In this document: one piece after another, positions 1-4,629 of the stretch
How positions within the stretch are numbered: the first letter of the stretch is position 1
Layout of the letters: every line of letters starts with the position of its first letter
Origin: an archaeon
GTDB taxonomy: Archaea; Aenigmatarchaeota; Aenigmatarchaeia; CG10238-14; SCSR01
Reading direction: 5' to 3'
NCBI GenBank assembly: GCA_004297575.1
Contig: SCSR01000123.1
Coordinates: forward strand, 1-5,438
DNA: 5,438 bases
Notes under the pieces: model-generated
Told to the model about the DNA's origin: nothing
The model's database searches: none
What the model saw: only the letters and a program-made list of their open reading frames with translations
Translations under genes and position numbers: made by a program

Positions 1-278
1 AGCGACTTGCCTTCCATTACAGGAAGAGCAGCCTCTGGACCGATATTCCCCAATCCCAAGACTCTCGTCCCATCAGTGACTATGGCTAGCGAATTTCCTT
101 TCCATGTGTTCTCGAAAACTTTGCTCTTGTCAGCAGCAATCTCCCTCGATACATCTGCGACACCTGGAGTATACAACAAGCTCAGGATTTTTATATCATC
201 AATCGGAACCTTGCTCTTGACCTCTATCTTGCCTTTAAGTTTCTTGTGCAATTCCAGCGCGTCTTCCTTTATGCCCAT
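1..278 (-). CDS. NAD(P)-dependent malic enzyme, N-terminal part (cut by left edge)
   Basis: Malic enzyme oxidatively decarboxylates malate to pyruvate and CO2 in the cytoplasm, reducing NAD or NADP. Reading leftwards from the ATG at 278-276, 92 codons are present. The protein starts MGIKEDALELHKKLKGKIEV. It contains LYTPGVADVSREIA (residues 35-48, with the expected catalytic Tyr36), TWKGNSLAIVTDGTRVLGLG (58-77), then NIGPEAALPVMEGK (78-91, with the expected catalytic Lys91). These are the hallmark N-terminal motifs of the short prokaryotic malic enzymes. The metal-binding and NAD-binding parts lie outside the window, so cofactor preference cannot be read. The start is fixed by homology-like spacing (Tyr near residue 36) and by a TATA-like box about 27 bp upstream; an ATG at 294 hits a stop after two codons. 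It is divergent from the cupin gene. The family call is very firm; the physiological direction is unknown. Confidence 0.95.
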   Translation of the reverse strand, partial: MGIKEDALELHKKLKGKIEVKSKVPIDDIKILSLLYTPGVADVSREIAADKSKVFENTWKGNSLAIVTDGTRVLGLGNIGPEAALPVMEGKS

Positions 279-300
279 TCTTTTAAAATGACATTCAAAG

Positions 301-310
301 ATTAAAAAAG
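301..310 (-). promoter_or_regulatory. TATA-box promoter of the malic enzyme gene
   Basis: On the - strand this reads CTTTTTTAAT, an archaeal TATA-like element. Its core is centred about 27 bp before the malic enzyme ATG, the usual TATA-to-transcription-start distance in Archaea. The transcript is therefore inferred to be leaderless or nearly so. No GGTGA-type ribosome-binding site is seen before this ATG, which agrees. Confidence 0.55.
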
Positions 311-344
311 AGTAGACTGCTCATGCTGCGGTGGTGAATTTCGG

Positions 345-352
345 ATTTATTA
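345..352 (+). promoter_or_regulatory. TATA-box promoter of the cupin gene
   Basis: ATTTATTA is TATA-like and centred about 27 bp upstream of the cupin ATG at 376. This again suggests a leaderless transcript and supports 376 as the real start rather than the upstream GTG codons at 331 and 334, which lie before the TATA box. No ribosome-binding site precedes the ATG. Confidence 0.5.
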
Positions 353-363
353 CAACATCTGAT

Positions 364-377
364 ATAGTAATTACTAT
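364..377. repeat. Perfect 14-bp palindrome over the cupin start codon (operator candidate)
   Basis: ATAGTAATTACTAT equals its own reverse complement. It spans the predicted transcription start and the first two bases of the cupin ATG, an operator position for a dimeric repressor. Its TAATTA core recurs in the palindrome at 4611-4624. The palindrome is seen directly; the regulatory role is inferred. Confidence 0.4.
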
Positions 378-768
378 GAAAGGTTATGTCGTGAACATCG
401 AAGAAGTGACTAAAGAGAATGAGAATTTCCGCAAGGTCCTGTATACAGCCAAGAACAGCCAACTGGTTGCCATGACTTTAAAGCCAGGCGAGGACATAGG
501 TGAGGAGGTCCATGACTTGGACCAGTTCCTAAGGATAGAGCATGGCATCGGCAAAGCTGTATTGGACGACGTTGAACACGACATCTCTGATGGGTGGGTA
601 GTGCTTGTGCCAGCTGGAACAAAGCACAACATTATCAATACTTCTCAGGAAGAAATGAGGCTTTACACTATCTACTCGCCGCCAAACCACAAGGACGGCA
701 CAATCCATGCAACCAAGGCCGATGCCGAAGCCAGCGAAGAGCATTTTGACGGGAAAACTACCGAGTAA
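376..768 (+). CDS. Small single-domain cupin protein (COG0662-like)
   Basis: A 130-residue cupin, the size of a single beta-barrel. Motif 1 is degenerate: PGEDIGEEVHDLDQFLRIE at residues 37-55 followed by G57 and G59, giving His46, Gln50 and Glu55 as possible metal ligands, with Leu48 where classic cupins have a second His. Motif 2 is an exact match to G(X)5PXG(X)2H(X)3N at residues 73-88, with His84 and Asn88. The C-terminal stretch LYTIYSPPNHKDGTIH (96-111) is typical of a widespread family of uncharacterised stand-alone cupins annotated as COG0662-like. Substrate and reaction are unknown; such proteins may be metal-dependent isomerases, dioxygenases or sugar-binding proteins. No signal peptide or membrane segment is visible, so it is probably cytoplasmic. 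The ATG at 376 is preferred over the GTG at 331 because the protein's MKGYVVNIEE opening is family-like and because the TATA box would otherwise lie inside the gene. Confidence 0.9.
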   Translation: MKGYVVNIEEVTKENENFRKVLYTAKNSQLVAMTLKPGEDIGEEVHDLDQFLRIEHGIGKAVLDDVEHDISDGWVVLVPAGTKHNIINTSQEEMRLYTIYSPPNHKDGTIHATKADAEASEEHFDGKTTE

Positions 769-793
769 ACAAGAAACAGCTCTCTAGTAGCGC

Positions 794-813
794 CTTTTAA
801 ATCTTTTTAAATC
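794..813 (+). promoter_or_regulatory. Tandem TATA-like boxes of the ribosomal-protein operon
   Basis: The near-identical elements CTTTTAAATC (794-803) and CTTTTTAAATC (803-813) lie head to tail in the 73-bp gap between the cupin and uS8. The second is centred about 34 bp before the uS8 ATG, so transcription from it would begin near 834-835 and leave a leader of only about 7-8 nt. The first would initiate about 10 bp earlier. This indicates that the cluster has its own promoter and begins at uS8. The T-rich tracts could also help end the cupin transcript. Confidence 0.5.
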
Positions 814-835
814 ACAATTATCTTCTACTATTAGT

Positions 836-839
836 GGTG
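836..839 (+). promoter_or_regulatory. GGTG motif just before the uS8 start
   Basis: GGTG matches the archaeal Shine-Dalgarno core, but only 2 nt separate it from the ATG at 842, closer than the 4-5 nt seen at uL6, uL18 and uS5. It may be a weak site on a very short leader. The start itself is supported by the family-typical N-terminus. Confidence 0.3.
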
Positions 840-841
840 TT

Positions 842-1228
842 ATGTTACAAGACGCTTTGGCTGACGTTTTGAACGTCATTAAGAATGCCGAGAAGATAGG
901 GCAAAAGGAATGTGTTACGCCTGCGTCTAAGCTTGTCAAGTCTGTCTTGCAGGTATTGCAGGACAACAGCTATATCGGCGCATATGAGCTCGTCGACAAC
1001 GGCAAGTCCGGCAAGTTCAAGGTTGAATTGAAGGGAAACATCATAGACTGCAACGTGGTCAAGCCAAGGTTCGCTGTAGGGGTGGAGGAATTCGAGAAAT
1101 GGGAAAAAAGGTTCCTGCCCGCGCATAATATAGGCGTTTTGATAATGAGCACACCGAAAGGCGTGGTCGACCATAAAAAGGCGAAGGGACTTCATGTCGG
1201 GGGCAAGCTTCTGGCTTTTTGTTATTAA
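842..1228 (+). CDS. rps8: 30S ribosomal protein uS8 (S8), archaeal type
   Basis: uS8 binds 16S rRNA (central domain, helix 21 region) early in small-subunit assembly. The 128-residue product opens MLQDALADVLNVIKNAEKIG, as archaeal S8 does, and carries the archaeal/eukaryotic FEKWEKRFLPAHNIGVLIMS stretch (84-103). It then has the rRNA-binding STPKGVVDHKKAK loop (103-115) and ends GGKLLAFCY. Length is normal for Archaea. It is the first gene of the cluster and 9 nt before uL6. In most Archaea uL5 and uS14 come directly upstream; here a cupin does. A 7-bp inverted repeat lies 20 nt into the gene. Confidence 0.96.
   Translation: MLQDALADVLNVIKNAEKIGQKECVTPASKLVKSVLQVLQDNSYIGAYELVDNGKSGKFKVELKGNIIDCNVVKPRFAVGVEEFEKWEKRFLPAHNIGVLIMSTPKGVVDHKKAKGLHVGGKLLAFCY
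862..878 (+). repeat. Inverted repeat (hairpin) near the 5' end of uS8
   Basis: TGACGTT, TTG, AACGTCA forms a perfect 7-bp stem with a 3-nt loop in the mRNA, beginning 20 nt after the A of the start codon. It is fully inside coding sequence (residues 7-13). Hairpins of this size occur by chance in a window of this length, so a regulatory role is only a possibility. Confidence 0.3.
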
Positions 1229-1233
1229 GGTGA
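1229..1233 (+). promoter_or_regulatory. GGTGA ribosome-binding site for uL6
   Basis: GGTGA begins directly after the uS8 stop codon. It is 4 nt before the ATG at 1238 and 7 nt before the adjacent ATG at 1241, so either could be used. It is a full match to the archaeal anti-Shine-Dalgarno sequence. Confidence 0.75.
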
Positions 1234-1237
1234 TTTT

Positions 1238-1765
1238 ATGATGTCAAAAGAGATTGTCATTCCACAAGGCGTCACTGTCGAGATATATGGCAACAAGGTC
1301 AAGACATCTGGCACGAAAGGCCAGGTCGAAAGACAGTTTCAGCTTGAGAAAGATATGAAGATTGAGATGGCTGACGGCAAGGTGAAAGTCTCATCAGAAG
1401 GCGATAGGCGCTCGTCCAAGGCGCTCATCGGCACACTTATCGCACATATCAAGAACATGATGACAGGCGTCACTCAAGGATTCACATACAAGCTTAGGTC
1501 TGTTTCCGCGCACTTTCCTATGACAGTAAAGGTGGAAGGCAGCAGGGTGACGATAGCCAATTTTCTGGGCGAAAGGACACCGAGAATTGCCAACATAATA
1601 AGCGGCGTACAGGTTAAGATTGAAGGACAGGACCTGACAGTGACTGGCATCGACTTGGAGAAAGTTTCACAAACTGCAGCGAACATCGAGCTGGCTACAA
1701 GGATAGTCGGTTATGATAAGAGGATATTCCAAGATGGCGTTTATATTGTAAGCAAGGGCGAGTAA
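1238..1765 (+). CDS. rpl6: 50S ribosomal protein uL6 (L6)
   Basis: uL6 sits near the factor-binding (sarcin-ricin) region of the large subunit. The 175-residue product has the two duplicated alpha-beta domains of the family. Key stretches are IPQGVTVEIYGNKV (8-21), KALIGTLIAHIKNMMTGVTQ (61-80), VTIANFLGERTPR (104-116), and the archaeal/eukaryotic C-terminal signature VSQTAANIELATRI (143-156) followed by IFQDGVYIV (163-171). The length is normal. Two adjacent ATG codons make the first residue uncertain by one. The gene lies 9 nt after uS8 and 1 nt before eL32. Confidence 0.97.
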   Translation: MMSKEIVIPQGVTVEIYGNKVKTSGTKGQVERQFQLEKDMKIEMADGKVKVSSEGDRRSSKALIGTLIAHIKNMMTGVTQGFTYKLRSVSAHFPMTVKVEGSRVTIANFLGERTPRIANIISGVQVKIEGQDLTVTGIDLEKVSQTAANIELATRIVGYDKRIFQDGVYIVSKGE

Positions 1766-1766
1766 A

Positions 1767-2105
1767 ATGAATCCGAGAAAGAAACCGCATTTCATCAGGC
1801 AGCTGGGAAACGAGTATGCCAAGCTTGGTGACAAGTGGAGATTCCCGAGGGGTAAGCAATCCAAGCTGAGGACTGGAGAGAAAGGCAAGATCAAGAAACC
1901 GAATATCGGTTATGGCGCGCCAAAGGCGTTGCGTTATCTTCACCCGTCAGGATTCAAGGAAGTCCTGGTACACAACATGAATGAGATGCAGAATTTGGAC
2001 ACCCAAAAGCAGGCGGTAAGGATTTCGCACACAGTCGGCAAAAAGCTGAGAGCGCAGATATTGAAAAAGGCTGAGGAAATCAAAGTCAAGGTATTGAACG
2101 CGTGA
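1767..2105 (+). CDS. rpl32e: 50S ribosomal protein eL32 (L32e)
   Basis: A large-subunit protein found only in Archaea and eukaryotes. The 112-residue product contains KPHFIRQ (6-12), LGDKWRFPRGKQSKLR (20-35), IGYGAPKALRYLHPSGFKEV (47-66) and LVHNMNEM (67-74), ending KVKVLNA. These are the core motifs of the family. Many archaeal eL32 proteins run to about 125-150 residues; this one has almost no N-terminal extension before the core. The ATG follows the uL6 stop by a single base, and only a weak purine-rich stretch precedes it, so translation is probably coupled to uL6. Identity is firm. Confidence 0.96.
   Translation: MNPRKKPHFIRQLGNEYAKLGDKWRFPRGKQSKLRTGEKGKIKKPNIGYGAPKALRYLHPSGFKEVLVHNMNEMQNLDTQKQAVRISHTVGKKLRAQILKKAEEIKVKVLNA
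2102..2105 (+). promoter_or_regulatory. GTGA ribosome-binding site deciding the eL19 start
   Basis: GTGA overlaps the eL32 stop codon and lies 5 nt before the ATG at 2111. It could be read either as a GTG start overlapping the eL32 stop or as a Shine-Dalgarno site for that ATG. The family-like N-terminus MTSFQKRLAA favours the second. Confidence 0.5.
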
Positions 2106-2110
2106 TTGTT

Positions 2111-2530
2111 ATGACAAGCTTCCAAAAAAGATTGGCTGCAAAAGTGATGGGTGTAGGAGTGAGCAAGGTTTGGCTCGATCCGGTGAAGATGAAGGATGTC
2201 GAAAAGGCGATCACACGCATCGATATCAAGAAGCTGCTCAAGCAAGGGGCTATAAAAAAGATTCCGGACAAGATACCTATGCCAAAAAAAAAGAGGACCA
2301 GGCATGGCGAAGGCAGCAGGAAAGGTTCGCCTTACGCGCGCGTGACGAAAAAGCAGAGATGGGTACATACAGTCAGGCCAATGCGCAGGATGCTTGTCGA
2401 GCTCAAGGATTCGGAGAAGATAGACCATAGCACTTATAGGAAGATGAGGATGCTGGTGAAGGGTGGAATGTTCAGGAGCCGCTCGCACTTGAAAATCTAT
2501 CTGGAACAGCACAAGCTGGTGAAAAAATGA
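2111..2530 (+). CDS. rpl19e: 50S ribosomal protein eL19 (L19e)
   Basis: A large-subunit protein restricted to Archaea and eukaryotes, with long helices that contact rRNA and help form an intersubunit bridge. The 139-residue product has QKRLAAKVMGVGVSKVWLDP (5-24), an IDIKKLLKQGAIKK segment (37-50), the basic linker PKKKRTRHGEGSRKG (58-72), RWVHTVRPMRRMLVELKD (83-100), IDHSTYRKM (104-112) and GGMFRSRSHLKIYL (118-131). This matches the family from end to end. A GTG at 2102 would add three residues (MIV) that the family does not need, so I chose the ATG. The stop overlaps the uL18 start as ATGA. A run of nine A at 2284-2292 lies in the basic linker and is a possible slippage point. Confidence 0.96.
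   Translation: MTSFQKRLAAKVMGVGVSKVWLDPVKMKDVEKAITRIDIKKLLKQGAIKKIPDKIPMPKKKRTRHGEGSRKGSPYARVTKKQRWVHTVRPMRRMLVELKDSEKIDHSTYRKMRMLVKGGMFRSRSHLKIYLEQHKLVKK
2518..2522 (+). promoter_or_regulatory. GGTGA ribosome-binding site for uL18
   Basis: GGTGA inside the last codons of eL19 lies 4 nt before the ATG at 2527 and 10 nt before a second in-frame ATG at 2533. The spacing equals that at uL6 and favours 2527. Confidence 0.7.
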
Positions 2531-3042
2531 AGATGTCAAAAACTTTCAAGCTGCAATTCAAGAGAAGAGAGGAAGGCAGGACAGATTATCGCAACAGATT
2601 GAGGCTGTTAAGGTCGCCCAACCCAAGGCTTGTAGTGAGGAAGAGCTTGAACTACATCACAGCACAGGTGATTTCATTCACGCCAAAAGGCGACAAGACA
2701 ATTATTTCCGCGACATCAAAGGAACTGAAAAAGCTCGGATGGACGTTTTCCACTGACAACATACCTGCAGCATACTTGACTGGCATGCTCATTGCGAAGA
2801 AATGCAAGGAAAAGAACATACCTACTGCGAACCTGGATGCAGGATTGTACGCATCGACCAAGGGAAACAGGGTATACGCACTTGTCAAAGGCGCAGTGGA
2901 TGCCGGATTGGACGTGCCTGTAAGCAAGGAAATCTTTCCAAGCGATGACAGGATATCAGGCAAGCACATCAGTTCTTATCTTGAAAAATTCAAGTCATTA
3001 CCTGAAACTTTTGAGAGCGTGAAAGGAAAGATTGGTGGATAA
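2527..3042 (+). CDS. rpl18: 50S ribosomal protein uL18 (L18, archaeal/eukaryotic L5e-type)
   Basis: uL18 binds 5S rRNA and anchors it in the central protuberance. The 171-residue product carries FKRREEGRTDYRNRLRLLRS (11-30), PRLVVRKSLNYITAQV (33-48), GDKTIISATSKELKKLGW (55-72), NIPAAYLTGMLIAKK (78-92), LDAGLYAS (103-110), VYALVKGAVDAGLDVP (116-131) and RISGKHI (142-148). These are signatures of the long archaeal form, not the roughly 120-residue bacterial L18. Its start codon overlaps the eL19 stop (ATGA), a classic translational-coupling arrangement. uS5 begins 1 nt after its stop. Confidence 0.97.
   Translation: MKMSKTFKLQFKRREEGRTDYRNRLRLLRSPNPRLVVRKSLNYITAQVISFTPKGDKTIISATSKELKKLGWTFSTDNIPAAYLTGMLIAKKCKEKNIPTANLDAGLYASTKGNRVYALVKGAVDAGLDVPVSKEIFPSDDRISGKHISSYLEKFKSLPETFESVKGKIGG
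3034..3038 (+). promoter_or_regulatory. GGTGG ribosome-binding site for uS5
   Basis: GGTGG within the last codons of uL18 lies 5 nt before the ATG at 3044. It supports that ATG over the upstream in-frame TTG (3032) and GTG (3035), which would lie in the site itself. Confidence 0.6.
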
Positions 3043-3043
3043 A

Positions 3044-3733
3044 ATGGCAGGAAGGAATAGGCAAGAAGCTGAAGCAAAGCCGAACTTGGCGCTGGAGAAC
3101 TGGGTTCCAAAGACGGAGCTGGGCAAGAGTGTTTTCAACGGAATGATAACGAACATCGACGACGTGCTCAACCTGGGCAAGCCGATAAGAGAGTTCGAGA
3201 TTGTAGACAAGCTGGTTCCTGATTTGAAGAATGAGTTGATACTTATTGGTGGGAGGACTGGAAAGGGTGGAGGGATAATGAGGATACCTATCAGAATCAC
3301 TGCAGCAATGCACAAGTCTGGCAGGAGATTCACAGCAGGATCGTTTGTTGTTGTAGGGAATGAGAACGGTTTGGTAGGCATAGGGCAGGGGCATGCCAAG
3401 GAAGCAAGGGATGCCATCAACAATGCCGTCAATCGCGCCAAGGTCAACATCATCAGGATCAAGCGTGGCTGCGGCAGCTGGGAGTGCGAGTGCGGGACTG
3501 AGCACAGCGTGCCTTACAAGGTCATGGGAAAGGCTGGCTCGGTGCGTGTCCAATTGTTGCCTGCGCCAAAGGGAGTGGGACTGGTGGCTGATGACCAGAC
3601 AAAGAAGATTTTGAAATTGGCTGGGTTCAAGGACGTATGGGTGAACGCTTTGGGGAACACAGGCATGAGGATAAACCTGATATCTGCAGTTTTTGACGCT
3701 TTGAAAAAGTTGTATGTTTACGAGAGGCAGTGA
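3044..3733 (+). CDS. rps5: 30S ribosomal protein uS5 (S5), archaeal type with an insertion
   Basis: uS5 lies at the mRNA entry side of the small subunit and affects decoding accuracy. The 229-residue product has WVPKTELGKSVFNGMITNID (20-39), SGRRFTAGSFVVVGNENGLV (92-111), GIGQGHAKEARDAI (112-125), the archaeal/eukaryotic hallmark RGCGSWECECGTEHSVP (141-157; Cys143, Cys148, Cys150, His154), and LLPAPKGVGL (171-180). Between the N-terminal part and SGRR there is an extra segment, about residues 65-91, with GRTGKGGGIMRIPIR. In most archaeal S5 proteins this stretch is shorter. From memory, similar GGG-containing inserts occur in DPANN archaea. It is 1 nt after uL18 and 1 nt before uL30. Arg codons are mostly AGG (9 of 15 by hand count). 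Confidence 0.97.
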   Translation: MAGRNRQEAEAKPNLALENWVPKTELGKSVFNGMITNIDDVLNLGKPIREFEIVDKLVPDLKNELILIGGRTGKGGGIMRIPIRITAAMHKSGRRFTAGSFVVVGNENGLVGIGQGHAKEARDAINNAVNRAKVNIIRIKRGCGSWECECGTEHSVPYKVMGKAGSVRVQLLPAPKGVGLVADDQTKKILKLAGFKDVWVNALGNTGMRINLISAVFDALKKLYVYERQ

Positions 3734-3734
3734 T

Positions 3735-4187
3735 ATGTTCATAGTGATAAGGCTGCGCGGGTCAATAGGAGCAAGGAAGGACATTGTGGATACCCTCGAC
3801 ATGCTCAACCTGCATACTTCAAACAATTGCGTAGTCATCCCAGAAGACAAGACCCACAAGGGAATGCTGCAAAAGGTGAGGGACATGGTCACATGGGGTG
3901 AAGCGGATGCGGAAATTCTTGCTGCATTGTTGAAGAAGAAGCTGAGGTTGGAAGGCGGGAATAGTGTTGAGAGCACTGATTTGAAAAAGCTGTTGAATGT
4001 GGATTCTTTTGAGGCGCTTGCAAGCGCGGTTATCGATGGCAAGGTAAAGATTGTTTCGCCATTTGAGAAAACTTTGAGATTGAGGCCTCCGACCAAGGGT
4101 TTCAAATCCACCAGGGAGACATACCCAAAGGGTGACCTCGGATACAGGGGCAAGGAAATAAGCAAGCTGTTGCAGAGGATGATTTAG
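3735..4187 (+). CDS. rpl30: 50S ribosomal protein uL30 (L30, archaeal long form)
   Basis: A large-subunit protein of 150 residues, the archaeal/eukaryotic (L7-type) form rather than the roughly 60-residue bacterial one. It begins MFIVIRLRG and has KDIVDTLDMLNLH (15-27), CVVIPEDKTHKGMLQKVRDM (32-51), VTWGEADAEILAALLKKKLR (52-71), LRLRPPTKGFKST (114-126) and GDLGYRGKEISKLLQRMI at the C-terminus. The ATG 1 nt after the uS5 stop gives the family-standard N-terminus; the upstream in-frame extension would overlap uS5 and is unneeded. A GAGG at 3724-3727 is a possible ribosome-binding site. Confidence 0.96.
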   Translation: MFIVIRLRGSIGARKDIVDTLDMLNLHTSNNCVVIPEDKTHKGMLQKVRDMVTWGEADAEILAALLKKKLRLEGGNSVESTDLKKLLNVDSFEALASAVIDGKVKIVSPFEKTLRLRPPTKGFKSTRETYPKGDLGYRGKEISKLLQRMI

Positions 4188-4592
4188 ATGGTTATAAGAA
4201 GAGACGGCAAAAGATCGCAGAGAAGGGGACATAGGACATATCACGGCTCGCACAAGAAATGGAGAGGTGGAGGCAGCCGCGGTGGAAGAGGGCAGGCTGG
4301 CATGCACAAGCACAAGTGGAGCTGGGTTGTCAAGTATGACCCAGGACATTTCGGCAAGGAAGGCTTCAAAGTACCAGAGGCTGCACAGGAAAAAGTTCGT
4401 ACTATCAATGTCGGCCAGCTGGAAAAACTTGCGCAGGGCAAAGACACCATCAATCTCAAAGAGCACGGCTACCAGAAGGTTCTCGGCAGCGGGAAAATCG
4501 GCAAGGCCGTCACAGTTGAAGCCAAGTACTTTTCGAAATCAGCAATCAAGAAATTGGAAGCTGCTGGCGGAAAGGCTGTCGTAGCTAGCTAG
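4188..4592 (+). CDS. rpl15: 50S ribosomal protein uL15 (L15), archaeal type
   Basis: uL15 is an early-assembling large-subunit protein with a glycine- and arginine-rich N-terminal tail that threads into 23S rRNA. The 134-residue product shows this tail, KRSQRRGHRTYHGSHKKWRG (8-27), then GGSRGGRGQAGMHKHKWSWV (28-47), YDPGHFGKEGF (50-60), INVGQLEKLAQ (73-83), GYQKVLGSGKIGKAVTVEAK (94-113) and the end LEAAGGKAVVAS. It is slightly shorter than many archaeal L15 proteins (about 145-165). The start codon directly follows the uL30 stop codon with no gap, implying coupling; GAGG at 4175-4178 may assist. It is the last gene of the cluster; secY, which usually follows in Archaea, is not here. Confidence 0.96.
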   Translation: MVIRRDGKRSQRRGHRTYHGSHKKWRGGGSRGGRGQAGMHKHKWSWVVKYDPGHFGKEGFKVPEAAQEKVRTINVGQLEKLAQGKDTINLKEHGYQKVLGSGKIGKAVTVEAKYFSKSAIKKLEAAGGKAVVAS

Positions 4593-4599
4593 AACAATC

Positions 4600-4607
4600 A
4601 TTTAAAC
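4600..4607 (+). promoter_or_regulatory. TATA-box promoter of the oxidoreductase gene
   Basis: ATTTAAAC lies 8 bp after the uL15 stop and is centred 26-27 bp before the ATG at 4630. This is the position expected for a leaderless archaeal transcript, and no ribosome-binding site is seen before the ATG. The oxidoreductase is therefore likely transcribed separately from the ribosomal operon, although read-through is possible. Confidence 0.55.
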
Positions 4608-4610
4608 TTC

Positions 4611-4624
4611 AATCTAATTAGATT
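4611..4624. repeat. Perfect 14-bp palindrome between TATA box and oxidoreductase start (operator candidate)
   Basis: AATCTAATTAGATT is its own reverse complement and sits between the TATA box and the ATG at 4630, where a bound repressor would block initiation. It shares the TAATTA centre with the palindrome at 364-377. As RNA it would form only a weak 5-bp AU-rich stem followed by CTTTT, so a terminator for the ribosomal operon is the alternative reading. Confidence 0.4.
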
Positions 4625-4629
4625 CTTTT

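Noticed and set aside
7..291. 94-codon open frame on the + strand at the left end
   Set aside because: It is the complement of the malic enzyme N-terminus, whose Tyr and Lys motifs are unmistakable on the - strand.
331..375. Upstream GTG starts for the cupin (15 or 14 extra residues)
   Set aside because: The extension would contain the TATA box and the palindrome; the ATG at 376 gives the family-like N-terminus.
827..835. ACTATTAGT before uS8 as a third copy of the TAATTA-type operator
   Set aside because: Only a 4-bp arm on each side of a single central base, without the TAATTA core; too weak to group with the two 14-bp palindromes.
2251..2260. TATAAAAAAG inside eL19 as an internal promoter
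   Set aside because: It encodes conserved Ile-Lys-Lys of the family and lies far from any following start codon at the 26-28 bp distance.
1940..2539. 199-codon open frame on the - strand across eL32 and eL19
   Set aside because: Antisense to two well-supported genes; the translation is rich in His, Leu, Ser and Phe without recognisable motifs, as expected for the complement of Lys/Arg-rich coding sequence.
2990..4165. Very long open frame (391 codons) on the - strand across uS5 and uL30
   Set aside because: It lies antisense to two firmly identified ribosomal genes, matches no family I recognise, and has no promoter or ribosome-binding site. Biased codon use (few TTA, CTA and TCA in the sense frame) leaves such stop-free antisense frames.
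3819..4466. 215-codon open frame on the - strand across uL30 and uL15
   Set aside because: Shadow of two ribosomal genes; no motif, promoter or start context.
4582..4592. TAGCTAGCTAG at the end of uL15 as a repeat or recombination site
   Set aside because: A short self-overlapping string made by the codons for Val-Ala-Ser-stop; no second copy was seen.
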